From positions 186,001 to 250,000 of the forward strand of contig CAVRYN010000002.1 in the NCBI GenBank assembly GCA_963725505.1: 64,000 bases of DNA. Reading direction: 5' to 3'. A model generated the notes under the pieces. It was not told the DNA's origin and made no database searches. It saw only the letters and a list, made by a program, of their open reading frames with translations. The stretch is from Udaeobacter sp963725505. Its GTDB lineage: Bacteria; Verrucomicrobiota; Verrucomicrobiia; Chthoniobacterales; UBA10450. This document shows, in pieces, positions 8,739 to 18,823 of this stretch (the first letter of the stretch is position 1; each line of letters begins with the position of its first letter). A program made the position numbers and the translations under genes.

Positions 8739-10427
8739 TTAATGAATTTTGGTCCCGCGCACTTTGCGCACTTCGGCTGCGATTCTTGCGAGTTGCTGGC
8801 TAACGTCATTGCGCGGGATTTTGAGCTCGATCACCTGAACGCGATCAGACTTTTTCGCCCGCATGAGCGCATCGTCGAATTGGCCTTTTGTAGATGCAAT
8901 TGTGCTGTCGCCACCCCCCACTAGTTCGCAGATCTTGCTGTAGTTCCACTGGCTGATGACATTGAAACGCCCTTCGCGGATTTTTCGCATGGTGCCATAG
9001 CCATCGTTGTTCAGAACGATGATGATCGGATTCAGACCGAGGCGGACGATGGTTGAAATTTCAACTCCGGTCATCTGGAATGCGCCGTCACCGACAAGAA
9101 CATACGGCCGCAAATTCTTGGCGGCCAAGGCGACGCCGATACTCGCCGGTACTGCGAAACCCATCGACATGTAATATGCGGGCGCAATGAACTGCGCCTG
9201 CCGCGCGCTGCGAATACCGACCGCGCCAAAGATGGCGTCGCCGATATCGGCGATGACACAGCACCGCTCATCGAGATGCAATGAAAGAATCCGAAAAACA
9301 TCGACCATCGTCAGCGACTGCGAGCGCTCGCTGTTTTTCAACGGCTTGGGCAGCGCGTGCGGATTGGGATGTTTGAAGTGCTTTGGCTTGATCTTTGCGG
9401 CGGCGAGCGCCTCGAGAAAATCGCGAAACTGAATTGAATCGTAGCGATGGTATTGAACGCTGACGCGCTCGGACGTCGCCAGGACTGTGCGCCCGCGGTC
9501 CAGCTTTGCGGTGTAAAAGCCCATGCTCATGTCGGTGATGAAAGTGCCGAGCATCAGCACAAGGTCGGCCGACTCAACGTACCTCCGAACGTGCTCGTCG
9601 CTGCTCATGGCGCCGCCATACACGCCCAGGTAAAGCGGATGGTTTTCAGGAACCGCGCTCTTGCTCAAAAGATCGGCGGCGATTGGAATGTTCATCCGCT
9701 CCGCCATTCGTACCACTAAACGAGCGGTGCGATAACGCGCCAGCTCGACGCCGGCGAGAATAACCGGTTTCTTCGCTCTGCGAATCAGCGAGAAGGTTTC
9801 GCTGAGTGCTGAATTGAGCGTGTGCGGGTCGGACGTTTCAGGCGCAGCGGGAGGGATTCCGGTTATCGGAATCTCACGGTCAACAATGTCGTGCGGGACC
9901 TCGATGTAAACCGGGCGTTTGTAACGCAGACATGCGTCAACGCAACGGACAATCTCGGAAGCGGCGCGCTGCTCATCGAGCAAGACGGTGCTCGCAACCG
10001 TTACTTCGTCGTAAATGCGGCGCTGGGTTTCGAACGTTTTGACCTTGTGATGCAGAAGCGGATCTTTTTCGCGATCTTTCCGTCCGGGAGCGCCACTCAC
10101 AACGACAACCGGCGATTTCTCGGCATACGCACCGGCGATAGCATTCAAGACATTCAGTCCGCCCACGCAGTAAGTGACGCAAACCAGACCGATCCCGTTA
10201 ATGCGAGAATAAGCGTCGGCCGCAAAACCCGCGGCGGGCTCATGCGTCATTGTGATGCTCTGGATTTTCGATTTCTCGAGCCATGTAAATGTCGGCAAAG
10301 CAAAATCGCCCGGAATGCCGAAACTGTGGCGAACACCGCGCCGATAAAGATACTCGAAGAGAAACTGCCCCAACGGCATCGTGGCTGGAAAAGATTCGCG
10401 TTGTGCGCGCGGCGCGTTCTTTTGCAA
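8739..10427 (-). CDS. Thiamine-dependent 2-oxoacid decarboxylase (pyruvate / indolepyruvate decarboxylase family)
   Basis: This 562-residue protein has the three-domain plan of the pyruvate decarboxylase family. The catalytic Glu is in THEPAAGFAADAYSR near residue 61; the decarboxylase-type His-His pair is in DPLLHHKVKT near 125; the ThDP/Mg motif is GDGAFQMTGVEIS followed by LNNDGYG in the C-terminal domain. These features favour a decarboxylase making an aldehyde from pyruvate, phenylpyruvate or indolepyruvate over acetolactate synthase. It converges on the DHOD/nifJ operon with 25 bases between stops, so both ends of the region compete for 2-oxoacids. Start ATG 10427; a second Met follows at residue 17. 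Substrate not determinable by eye. Confidence 0.8.
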   Translation of the reverse strand: MQKNAPRAQRESFPATMPLGQFLFEYLYRRGVRHSFGIPGDFALPTFTWLEKSKIQSITMTHEPAAGFAADAYSRINGIGLVCVTYCVGGLNVLNAIAGAYAEKSPVVVVSGAPGRKDREKDPLLHHKVKTFETQRRIYDEVTVASTVLLDEQRAASEIVRCVDACLRYKRPVYIEVPHDIVDREIPITGIPPAAPETSDPHTLNSALSETFSLIRRAKKPVILAGVELARYRTARLVVRMAERMNIPIAADLLSKSAVPENHPLYLGVYGGAMSSDEHVRRYVESADLVLMLGTFITDMSMGFYTAKLDRGRTVLATSERVSVQYHRYDSIQFRDFLEALAAAKIKPKHFKHPNPHALPKPLKNSERSQSLTMVDVFRILSLHLDERCCVIADIGDAIFGAVGIRSARQAQFIAPAYYMSMGFAVPASIGVALAAKNLRPYVLVGDGAFQMTGVEISTIVRLGLNPIIIVLNNDGYGTMRKIREGRFNVISQWNYSKICELVGGGDSTIASTKGQFDDALMRAKKSDRVQVIELKIPRNDVSQQLARIAAEVRKVRGTKIH

Positions 10428-10446
10428 AGTTCGAGGCGCAAGCGCA

Positions 10447-10487
10447 GTAGCGCCATTGCCATCGGGGAAGCTGGCAGCTTCCCCTAC
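10447..10487. repeat. GTAG-headed palindromic repeat
   Basis: A GTAG at 10447 and a CTAC at the other end bracket the hairpin GGGGAAGCT/AGCTTCCCC with a 3-base loop (10464-10484). It sits just upstream of the decarboxylase start and downstream of the small membrane-protein gene. It has the REP layout seen elsewhere in the window, with its own stem sequence. Confidence 0.55.
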
Positions 10488-10514
10488 AGATCCAGCCGCA
10501 TCTCGCTGAACGGA

Positions 10515-10829
10515 TTAATCCGGCGACTCATCGTCTTCCGGCCAGTGCGAGGCCAAATGATGGTGACGCCGGTCTTTTTCGTTGTAGGCGTCATACGCCA
10601 GAGCTGCCCAGCACACGATCGGGAAGAGCAGACCAATACCTGCCGTTGCCAGGCCGAACAAGATGCCGATCCAGATCGCGATTGGCATTCCCAGGAACAT
10701 CCACAGAAGACCCATCTCGTAATGGCCTTTGTAGATGTGGCCGAGCCCCGGCACGATGCTGAGCACCGCTGCGATTTCGTTATGCGCATGTTTCTCTTCT
10801 CTGCTGAGTGGCGTTGATAATGTCTTCAT
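10515..10829 (-). CDS. Small membrane protein, TM2-like
   Basis: A 104-residue protein with a cytoplasmic-looking N-terminus, the segment SIVPGLGHIYKGHYEMG and then two to three hydrophobic helices (residues about 38-80), ending in an acidic tail (WPEDDESPD). The PGLGHxYxG pattern is typical of TM2 and related small integral membrane domains of unknown function. The start is well supported: on the minus strand GGAGGTGAG lies just before the ATG. The decarboxylase gene lies downstream on the same strand. Function unknown. Confidence 0.75.
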   Translation of the reverse strand: MKTLSTPLSREEKHAHNEIAAVLSIVPGLGHIYKGHYEMGLLWMFLGMPIAIWIGILFGLATAGIGLLFPIVCWAALAYDAYNEKDRRHHHLASHWPEDDESPD

Positions 10830-10860
10830 CGTTAACTCACCTCCTCACTGCGGTTGGCTG

Positions 10861-10950
10861 TTACCATTCGGGCTGTTTCATGCAGCCCACTATGATTAGC
10901 GCGTAGAGCGCCATCATTGATACGACGCCAAGTAAAATCAGGTATTCCAT
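10861..10950 (-). CDS. 29-residue single-span membrane peptide
   Basis: A short ORF with a strong ribosome site (AAGGAG about seven bases before the ATG at 10950). It encodes one hydrophobic helix (LILLGVVSMMALYALIIVG) followed by CMKQPEW and a stop. It lies 31 bases before the next gene on the same strand, so the two are probably co-transcribed. Peptides this size with one span often modulate a membrane complex, but no family is recognised. Confidence rests on the ribosome site and the clean transmembrane pattern. Confidence 0.6.
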   Translation of the reverse strand: MEYLILLGVVSMMALYALIIVGCMKQPEW

Positions 10951-11129
10951 AGTTTGCTCCTTTGGAGTTTGGTAAGGCGACGTCGAGTTTCCTGCTCCAC
11001 TTTTCTTGCCTTTTGCTTTGCAAAAATTGCTTAGCCTGGAGGGATCGGATCCGATACGAGGGTCAACCGTGGCGCAAGTGAAACCATTAACTACGTCCTG
11101 CATTCGAACCTTCTCACGGTCACGCCCCG

Positions 11130-11170
11130 CAGCGTCTCTCGCCAACTTTGCGGAGTTCCGAGAGACGCTG
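11130..11170 (+). other. Long hairpin, possible terminator or repeat
   Basis: A perfect 12-base stem (CAGCGTCTCTCG / CGAGAGACGCTG) encloses a 17-base loop and is followed on the plus strand by TTTGTCCTTTT. No plus-strand gene ends here, and both flanking genes are on the minus strand, so a classical terminator role fits poorly in the gene direction. Confidence 0.4.
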
Positions 11171-11211
11171 TTTGTCCTTTTCATCTTATTGGTGACTACT
11201 ACTAGTCATGG

Positions 11212-12345
11212 CTAATTACCCTTCAGGGTCGGGGGCGTAGGAGTTAGCAAAACGGCGCGCACACTTCCACTGCTGATTTCGTACGCGTTGGCCACGATCT
11301 GCCCGTCGTCATTGATTGCTGTCGCGGAGATGAGCCGGTAATTTCTTCCCGGCCCATAGAGCAGCGTATTCAGGTCAATCATTTGTCCGATGCCGTTGGC
11401 ATCTCTGCGCCAGAGAAACGCCACTTGCTGGATGGGCATTTCGCCGACGACTGGGAGATAAGTGTAGCCAACAACTTGATCCAAACTGTTGACACCCAGA
11501 GCTTTGCTGACATCGCTCCCCCACCGGCTTGCGCCAAGCGATCCGAGATCGATCATCTTGTTGCCGTCATGCAAGAACGCATGAACGCGCTCATCGTTGG
11601 CTTTGATCGTGGAATAGCCGGCGACGTGGTTGTAGGCGTTGATGGCCATGCCATAACTGGAAAGGCCACCCAGCACACCCAGATCGCGCATTGGTCCACT
11701 GGTCGCAGGTCCACTGTTCGCAGGCGCCTGATAGATAAACGCGTGGGTCATCGCGAACATAGCCGGAGTTTGGGCCGTGCCGGTTATGAACCCAGCCTCG
11801 TTGATCGCATTCGCCTGTGCATATGCGCCGCCCAGCGTGCCGATATCCTTCATACCGGTTTGGGAGGTCCACACAAAGGCCCGGCTTTCGCTGCTATCGC
11901 GCTGTAGGCCGGAGAATCCGACCACCTTCCCTATTGCGTTAGCGCCATTAGCTCGGCTGTACACCTGGCCGTTCAAAACCCCGAGGTCTTTCGCGACTCC
12001 GCCACTGAACATAGTAGCGTGGCTTCTGGGTTCCATTGCTGGGCCAAAGAAGGCGTCCCCCACTACCATGTTCGTGGAGCTGATACCGAATCCGCGGCTG
12101 TTGAGGCCGCCGGAATCCTCCATGAACTTCTTAAGGGGGTCGTAGTGGAACGCGCAACTCTCTAACCCACTATGACCCGTGCCCGCCACGTGCCCCCACT
12201 GATTAATCGCGGAAACTTCGCTGGTTTGCATGTCTTTCACGACTCCGAGGTCCTCGAGGCCATAGCCTACTTGTCCTCGCGCCGTTGATATCCCGATGGC
12301 GAGGCACGCCATCAGGCCAATTAAAACTAAATGTAATTTTTTCAT
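11212..12345 (-). CDS. Secreted HAF-repeat protein
   Basis: A 377-residue protein with a signal peptide (MKKLHLVLIGLMACLAIGISTARG). The mature part is a series of about 50-residue repeats with the pattern DLGxLGG, then AxxINxxGxxxGxA and AFxW, typical of extracellular HAF-family proteins (predicted beta-propeller or solenoid). Examples are DIGTLGGAYAQANAINEAG and DLGVLGGLSSYGMAINAYN. The last segment has IDLNTLL and SATAINDDGQIVANA, the usual end of the family. No enzyme motif. It ends just before a hairpin region; its start is preceded by a T-rich/A-rich leader. Role at the cell surface unknown. Confidence 0.8.
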   Translation of the reverse strand: MKKLHLVLIGLMACLAIGISTARGQVGYGLEDLGVVKDMQTSEVSAINQWGHVAGTGHSGLESCAFHYDPLKKFMEDSGGLNSRGFGISSTNMVVGDAFFGPAMEPRSHATMFSGGVAKDLGVLNGQVYSRANGANAIGKVVGFSGLQRDSSESRAFVWTSQTGMKDIGTLGGAYAQANAINEAGFITGTAQTPAMFAMTHAFIYQAPANSGPATSGPMRDLGVLGGLSSYGMAINAYNHVAGYSTIKANDERVHAFLHDGNKMIDLGSLGASRWGSDVSKALGVNSLDQVVGYTYLPVVGEMPIQQVAFLWRRDANGIGQMIDLNTLLYGPGRNYRLISATAINDDGQIVANAYEISSGSVRAVLLTPTPPTLKGN

Positions 12346-12576
12346 TTTTTTCTCTCTTTCTTTGGTTTTAAGTTTGTGTTTCCCTTTTTTTCCATGGCTT
12401 AGGCTAAGTGGAGCAAGCGTTACTAGCTCTCCGTTTACTGCCTTTTGCCGTGCAGAACTTGCTTAGAGCGAAACAGCTGTTTTTCCCATCGCGCCAAGAT
12501 TAGGCGAGGAATTAGCAAGCAACGCAAAGCGATACCCGTTCAGCCGCGATTAGCTTTCACTCGGAGGAGGATTCAG

Positions 12577-12963
12577 ATGGTAATCACGCATCAATTCAAA
12601 CAAGCGACTCCAAATCATCGAGCCGAACCGGTGGAGATCTGGAAAGCGCGCAAGTTCATCGAACAACATTCAGGCGACGAACTTTCGCTCAGCAAGGTGG
12701 CGAAAGCCGTTCACATTAGCGCGAATCATCTGAGCGAAAAATTCAAGCAGGTAACTGGCATGAATTTTGTGGATTATGTTGCACGCGCCCGATTCGAAAC
12801 AGCGCGTGACATTTTGCTGAATTCCAATCGACGCATCAGTGAAATCGCGTTTGCGGTGGGCTTCCAATCGCTGTCGCAGTTCAATCGCGTTTTCAAAAAA
12901 CTATCCGGCAAATCTCCGACCGAGCATCGAGCGGCACATTTGCGTCGCAGAAAGCGGCGCTGA
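12577..12963 (+). CDS. AraC-family regulator, DNA-binding domain only
   Basis: A 128-residue protein almost wholly made of the two AraC helix-turn-helix motifs: LSLSKVAKAVHISANHLSEKFKQ and, near residue 90, ISEIAFAVGFQSLSQFNRVFKK, the signature region of the family. There is no sensor domain. ATG 12577 is chosen because GGAGGAGG lies about six bases upstream; the frame is open further 5' but that part does not look like protein. The C-terminal half is very close to that of the longer PocR-AraC protein at 41138, so they are related. The gene converges with the copper ATPase (seven bases between stops). Target unknown. Confidence 0.85.
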   Translation: MVITHQFKQATPNHRAEPVEIWKARKFIEQHSGDELSLSKVAKAVHISANHLSEKFKQVTGMNFVDYVARARFETARDILLNSNRRISEIAFAVGFQSLSQFNRVFKKLSGKSPTEHRAAHLRRRKRR

Positions 12964-12970
12964 AAATAGG

Positions 12971-15085
12971 TTACAAACGCAATCGACGCAGGCGCAGCGC
13001 GCTCCCAATCACAGAAACCGAACTGAAACTCATCGCCGCGCCGGCGATCATTGGACTAAGCAAAATTCCAAAAAAAGGATAGAGCACGCCGGCGGCGATC
13101 GGGACGCCGAGCGCATTGTAGATAAAGGCGAAGAAAAGATTTTGACGGATATTGTGCATCACGGCGCGACTGAGATTGATTGCTTTGGCAATTCCCATCA
13201 GGTCGCCTTTTACCAGCGTGATGCTCGCGCTTTCAATGGCAACATCCGTTCCGGTTCCCATTGCAATTCCGACGTCAGCGGCTGCCAGCGCCGGCGCGTC
13301 GTTGATTCCATCTCCCGCCATGGCGACGACTGCGCCTTGCGATCGCAATGTGTTAACGATCTCGATCTTTTCCTGCGGCGTCACTTCGGCGCGAAAGTCA
13401 TCGATGTGCAGTTCATGTGCGACCGATTCTGCTGTGCGACGGTTGTCGCCGGTGCACATCATTATTTTCAAATCCATGGCGTGAAGTTCGCGAACCGCTT
13501 CTGGCGTAGTTTCCTTGATTGGATCGGCAATCCCGATCACGCCGACTGCTTCGCCATCAATGGCCACCCACACGGTGGTCTGCGCTTTTTCCTGCAAGGC
13601 ACGCGCCTGTTTTTCTAATTCATCAGGAACTGTGACGCCTGCGTCGGCGAGAAACTTCTCCTTGCCGACGCGAACGACTTTGCCGTCGAGTTTCGCGGCG
13701 ACGCCACCACCGGTAATCGATTCAAACTCCCTTGCTTCGTGCAAGGCGATTTGCTCTTTGCGCGCCGCAGCGACAATGGCGCGCGCCAGCGGATGCTCGC
13801 TTTGGTTTTCTAACGACGCGGCGACTTGCAGCAGACCGCGCTCGTTTCCTGAGGTTCCGACAATGCGACTAACGACCTCCGGTTTGCCCGCTGTCAGCGT
13901 ACCGGTTTTGTCTATGACCAGGTGCGTGACTTTTTCGGTGATCTCGATCGCTTCCGCGTTCTTGATCAGAACGCCGGCTTGTGCCGCGCGTCCGACGCCA
14001 ACCATGATCGACATCGGTGTGGCGAGACCGAGCGCGCACGGACACGCGATGATAAGGACCGAGACGGCGTTGACCAACGCGTAAGCCATCGCAGGCGCAG
14101 GGCCGAAGATTGACCACATAACGAAAGTCAGGATCGCAATAGCAACGACGGCGGGAACAAAATAGCCGGACACGGTATCGGCGAGTTTCTGGATCGGCGC
14201 GCGGCTGCGCTGCGCCTCCGCCACCATCTCCACAATTTGCGCAAGCATCGTCTCCGAGCCGATCCGCTCCGCTCGCATCAGAAAGGAACCGGTCTGGTTC
14301 ACGGTCGCGCCGATCACTTTTTCGTCGGCTCCTTTGCTAACCGGCATCGACTCGCCGGTGATCATCGATTCGTCGATGTTGCTCCTGCCTTCGATGATCA
14401 CGCCGTCAATGGGAACTTTTTCGCCTGGGCGAACACGGAGCACGTCGCCTTTCTGAATTTCATCTACGAGAATTTCTTCTTCCCGGCCATTGCGAACTCG
14501 ATGCGCAGTCTTGGCAGCAAGGCCGAGCAGCGTCTTGATCGCCTGCCCTGTGCGACTGCGCGCTTTTGCCTCAAGCAATTGTCCCAATAAAACGAGCGTT
14601 GTGATGACTGCCGCGGCTTCAAAATAGAGGTCGATTTCTCCATTACGCCGGAATGAATCCGGAAAAATCCCGGGCGCGATCACTGCCACCGCGCTGTAGA
14701 AGTACGCTGCGCCGACACCCACGGCGATGAGCGTGAACATGTTTAGGCTACGATTTAGGACGGATCGCCAGGCGCGCGCGAAGAAAAAGCCGCCAGCCCA
14801 CAACACGACCGGTGTCGTCAGCACAAATTCAATCCATTTCCCGATTTGCTTTGGGATGATCGAATCGACATGCAGGCCCGGAACAGTGTGCCCCATTGCG
14901 AGGATCAGCACGGGAATGGTCAGCACCAGCGCACTCCAGAATTTGCGCGACAACGAACGGATTTCTTTTTGTTCCTCCTCGTCGCCTGCTTCGATCGTCT
15001 TCGGCTCAAGCGTCATGCCGCATTTCGGGCATTCCCCCGGATGATCCTGCTCGATCTCGGGATGCATTGGGCAGGTGTAGGTCAT
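12971..15085 (-). CDS. copA: Copper-translocating P1B-type ATPase
   Basis: A 704-residue P-type ATPase. The N-terminus is a heavy-metal-binding domain of the YTCPMHPEI...PGECPKCGM type instead of a GMTCxxC ferredoxin-like domain. It then has the transmembrane metal site ACPCALGLATP, the phosphorylation site DKTGTLTAGKP, the TGES loop (MITGESMPVSKG) and the hinge GDGINDAPALA. A CPC membrane site with this N-terminal domain fits Cu(I) export from the cytoplasm. In this window it may either detoxify copper or supply copper to the ba3 oxidase and multicopper oxidase (inference). It is a single gene, convergent with the small AraC regulator. Complete and of normal length. Confidence 0.9.
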   Translation of the reverse strand: MTYTCPMHPEIEQDHPGECPKCGMTLEPKTIEAGDEEEQKEIRSLSRKFWSALVLTIPVLILAMGHTVPGLHVDSIIPKQIGKWIEFVLTTPVVLWAGGFFFARAWRSVLNRSLNMFTLIAVGVGAAYFYSAVAVIAPGIFPDSFRRNGEIDLYFEAAAVITTLVLLGQLLEAKARSRTGQAIKTLLGLAAKTAHRVRNGREEEILVDEIQKGDVLRVRPGEKVPIDGVIIEGRSNIDESMITGESMPVSKGADEKVIGATVNQTGSFLMRAERIGSETMLAQIVEMVAEAQRSRAPIQKLADTVSGYFVPAVVAIAILTFVMWSIFGPAPAMAYALVNAVSVLIIACPCALGLATPMSIMVGVGRAAQAGVLIKNAEAIEITEKVTHLVIDKTGTLTAGKPEVVSRIVGTSGNERGLLQVAASLENQSEHPLARAIVAAARKEQIALHEAREFESITGGGVAAKLDGKVVRVGKEKFLADAGVTVPDELEKQARALQEKAQTTVWVAIDGEAVGVIGIADPIKETTPEAVRELHAMDLKIMMCTGDNRRTAESVAHELHIDDFRAEVTPQEKIEIVNTLRSQGAVVAMAGDGINDAPALAAADVGIAMGTGTDVAIESASITLVKGDLMGIAKAINLSRAVMHNIRQNLFFAFIYNALGVPIAAGVLYPFFGILLSPMIAGAAMSFSSVSVIGSALRLRRLRL

Positions 15086-15236
15086 GATCTGCTTCGCCTA
15101 AACGCTATCTCGGCCCTATCTGCAACGCCGTGCTCGAGCCAGTGTTGGACCAACTGCCGAATAAAAGAAAATAGTAGGATTTTTACCGTAAAAATGCGTA
15201 GTCATCGTCTTGTTGTTTTGAACATACTCACCATTC

Positions 15237-16072
15237 GTGTGGCATTCGAGACTAACTCGACGGATCCACGGTAAGCGCGAGAAAATTTTGTGGGGAGTCG
15301 GGGGAACAGCCGCGTTGGCCGTGATTCTGCTTTCTTGCAGCACCACAAGCAGAACAATTCTGGCGCCGCCCAGCATCCCGGGTGCGGAGTTCGTCGGCTC
15401 GGAGCAATGCAAGACCTGCCACGAAGAGATCGTGCGCGATTTTCGCACAGCGACGCACGCGCGACTGCAGGCGAAAGGGGAGAACGCAAAGAACATGGGA
15501 TGCGAGTCCTGCCACGGACCGGGGAGCAAGCACGTCGAGGCCGGCGGTGGCGCAGGCACGATCATCAACCCGAGGAAAGATCGCCGCAGACCTGTTTCCA
15601 ATGCCACTTGGAAATACGGGCACAATTCCAATTGCCTCACCATCATCCGGTGCTCGAAAACAAGATGAGCTGCGTCGATTGTCACAACCCGCACAAGGGC
15701 AACGCGTTCAAAGGCGGCGATACCAGCCTTCAGCAATCGGTCAAAGGCGGCGGGTTCGCCTTCCTAACGCCTAACGAAACATGCTTCCAATGTCACACCG
15801 CCCAGCGAGGTCCATTCGTCTTCGAGCACGACGCCGTCCGGGAGGGTTGCGTAACCTGTCATTCGCCTCACGGCTCGGTCAATGCCCGCCTGCTGACCGC
15901 TCGAAACGCCACGCTTTGCTTTAAATGCCATTTCCAGGAGCAGCGAGCGAACGGCCGGATTTTCATCGGCGATTCGGATCACACGACTCGTCTACCGCAA
16001 GGAACATGCTGGTCTGCGGGTTGCCACGAAGCCATTCACGGGTCTCAGGTGAACGGGCACCTGAGGTTCTGA
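15237..16072 (+). CDS. MtrA/DmsE-type octaheme cytochrome c (one frameshift)
   Basis: Two overlapping frames make one protein; the frame changes near 15580. The first part has a lipoprotein-like leader (LAVILLSC) and haem sites CKTCH and CESCHGPGSKH. The second part has CFQCH, CVDCHNPHKG, CFQCH, CVTCHSPHGS, CFKCH and a final CWSAGCH (CX4CH) ending IHGSQVNGHLRF. The order and end match the DmsE/MtrA family of periplasmic multihaem cytochromes that sit inside an outer-membrane barrel and pass electrons across the outer membrane. I count eight sites, not the usual ten; one internal pair is absent. Start GTG 15237 is tentative. The barrel-like gene follows at once. The frameshift may be a sequence error. 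Confidence 0.75.
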
Positions 16073-16082
16073 GGTCAATCCT

Positions 16083-18394
16083 ATGATTAACACCGCTTTT
16101 TTTCGAGGTTGGACGGGCGGGTGGCCACTGAAGCTCGCGTTGTTAGGCTGCGTCGCCGTTGCGGCTCTGAGTGTTGCTCGCGCCGAAGATAGCAAGGATA
16201 CCAAGGCAGTTGCCGCGCCGACGCCTGAAGAGCCCACGAACTGGATCGAGTTGGGTATTGGCGGCACTATTGTGAACGGCGACAACGCGCAGTTCGAGCA
16301 GGAGCATCGGTTACCCGCCAATACCGCTTACGGCGGCATCCAGGATCTTCATTACGAAACAAAGGTTGGCGAGAAAGCTCAACTGACCGATCGACGGGCA
16401 CGCCCTTTGGGACATTAACGATTACGATATCAAGCTGCGATTTATCGCAGAAGAACGTCGGTTACCTTCGAGGCGGCTTTACCGAGTTTCGCAATTGGTA
16501 CGATGGCAACGGCGGTTGGTTCCCGCATAACGGCTGTATTCTTTGACGCCGCCGTATTCCGGAGATGCACATTGATCGGGGAGAAGCCTGGGTTGAACTT
16601 GGGCTGCAAGTACCGGATTGGCCGGAATTAGTGTTCCATTATTCGCACCAGTGTCGCCAGGGAGAGAAGGATTCGATTATTTGGGGTGACACGACTCTGA
16701 CCGGGCTAGCAGTAAATCCCGCGCGCAAGATTGCGCCGGCGTTCGCGATATCGATGAGACGCGGGACATATTTCACCTTCGACGGGACGAAAGACATTCG
16801 GGAACACCAGCGTGACTCTGGGAATGCGTTACGAGCACGACAATAATGACGATCAGCTGCAACTGGAGCGCGGTGCCGGTCAGCTCCCACCGGCGTGGCT
16901 GCGCCCGGCGCGCAACGATTTATCACGCAGCACGAGACTAATGACGTAGATTTGTACAGCGGCCACGGCATCACCGAGACGCACTTCAGCGATACGCTCT
17001 GGTTTACTTCCGCTTACTCCTATACTTCCCTGAACAGCGATATTTCAGGCACACGCATTATCGGGGCGGATTACAATTCGACCTACAGCGATCCCATTCT
17101 CACCCTGCCAATCGAATGATCACGGTTTTCTCAACCTGGCGGGTAGCTCTCAGGTGCAAGACCAGGTGGTCAATCTCAACCTGTTGTGGATTCCGTTGCA
17201 AGGACCTGACTCTCCTGACGGCATTTCGTTACACGCACGAAGACAACGACAGCGATTCCGCATGTTTCTCGACACAACCACCACCGCCAACGTTCCGCCG
17301 TTTACGCCGACCAATCCGCAGAGGCGGTTTTCATCGCAGCCACTCTCCCGACTCCATGATTGGCGGATACCTCGGAAAGTTTCAATAATTTCGCGGAACG
17401 AATGGAGTTGCGCTTACGCGGGCATCAACAACTGGCTTTTTTACGCCGAGGGCGAGTGGGAGGAGGAAAACGGTAACGTGTACGAACACGAGGTTGTTGG
17501 ACGGAGTTAACCAGGGCGCGCTCAACAAGGACACCTCTCTGCTCGCCCAGAAGTACACAGCCGGGGCGAACTGGTACCCAATGGACAGACTGAGCTATAT
17601 CTGGGCAGTATTATTACAAAATCGTGTCCTACGATAACTACTTCAACTCGGAGCTGGCCGTGCCGCCCGTCCCGGGTTCAGAAAGAAACCAGAGATTAGT
17701 CTGGCAGGATTGGAAGACCAATGACGTAAATGTCCGCCTGACCTGGCGCCCGAAAATCCCGGCGAAGCCTCGGAACGTTGGCCTGGTCACTCGTTACGAT
17801 TACTTCAGTACCCTAATCAGCGGCCAGTGGGCCATATCGCCGACACAGATGGGCACATTCCGGATCCACCTACGCCCGCGCCTAATACTTTCTCGACTCC
17901 GAGCACACGGCTTTGATTACAAGTCATATGATCACCGAAAGTGTCACCTGGAACCCGTTCGCGCGCTCTATCTGCAGGCAACTGTTTCTTATGTCCTCAA
18001 TCAGACCAACACTCCGGTGACCGGCGTTGATCCTTAAGGGGAGTAACGGCTACGGCTACCTATACGACCCCAACCTTTCAGTGACTATTACGAAACGATT
18101 ATTGGACGGTGACCAGCGGCGCCGGCTATATCATTGACGACAAGACTGACTTTTACACCGACTTTTCACTTTTACTGCGCCAATGACCACTTTAACAATG
18201 CTGCCGTTGCCATGCCCTACGGCCTGGGTGCGAGCGAAAGTACACCGCCTCAGCCACTATCACTCGCCAGATTGACCAAGCAAATGCGCCTGCTGTTGAA
18301 GTACGACTATTTCAACTAAGGGACGAGACCTCTGGCGGTCACAACAATTATCGAGCACATTCGCATTTATTCCGGTCTCCAAGTTCGATTCTAA
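16083..18394 (+). pseudogene. MtrB/PioB-type outer-membrane beta-barrel, broken by many frameshifts
   Basis: Starts with a signal peptide (LALLGCVAVAALSVARA) and NWIELGIGGTIVNGDNAQF. Successive fragments in changing frames give GFTEFRNWYDGNGG (about 16465), EAWVELGLQVPDWPELVF (16580), WGDTTLTG (16680), SDTLWFTSAYSY (16990), NWLFYAEGEWEEENG (17430) and LQVRF at the end, with a terminal Phe as in outer-membrane proteins. The order and the beta-rich pattern match the MtrB/PioB decaheme-associated barrel family, and the gene follows an MtrA-like cytochrome as expected. At least eight frame changes occur but hardly any nonsense codon in the proper frame, which suggests indel errors or very recent decay. 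If repaired it would be about 770 residues, normal for PioB. Confidence 0.7.
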
Positions 18395-18423
18395 TCTTCA
18401 AGACACCATAGAAAGCTTAAACA

Positions 18424-18754
18424 ATGAAAACCATTATCATACTTACCATCAGCATTCTGATCGCGGCGCCGTTGTCGGCGCGCGCGGCGGACGCAAAAAC
18501 AAATTGGGACAGTAACTGCGTCCAGTGCCACGGGCCAGACGGAACGCGCCAACACAAAAATGGGCAAGACATTGAGCGCAAAGGATCTGACCGATCCGAA
18601 AGTTCAGGCTGAGTTCACTGACGCGAAAGCGACGCAATCAATCAAAGAAGGCGTGAAGCAGAACGGCAAAACGACGATGAAGGCGTTCGGTGGAAAATTG
18701 ACTGACGACGAGATCAAGGCACTTGTTGCTTACGTTCGCACACTCAAGAAATAA
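18424..18754 (+). CDS. Small monohaem cytochrome c (one frameshift)
   Basis: Signal peptide (MKTIIILTISILIAAPLSARA), then CVQCHGPDG as the haem site. The frame must shift near 18550 to join MGKTLSAKDLTDPKVQAEF and the C-terminal LVAYVRTLKK. The repaired product is about 109 residues and closely resembles the next gene, in which the corresponding stretch is intact (CHGKDGSGSTMMGKKLG). The two are a tandem duplication. Periplasmic class I cytochrome, likely an electron shuttle between the outer-membrane conduit and inner-membrane complexes (inference from position). The axial Met is in the TTMKAFG segment. Confidence 0.75.
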
Positions 18755-18823
18755 ATCCGTGTTCGATCTTGATTCCGAATTTAGCTTTGACGTCAGATCT
18801 TCATGAGGAAAGGTATTGATCTA

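Noticed and set aside
11130..11170. Rho-independent terminator
   Set aside because: The T-rich tail is on the plus strand while both neighbouring genes are on the minus strand, so it is recorded only as a hairpin.
12971..15274. Plus-strand ORFs opposite the copper ATPase
   Set aside because: They are shadows of the intact ATPase frame, which has all P-type motifs.
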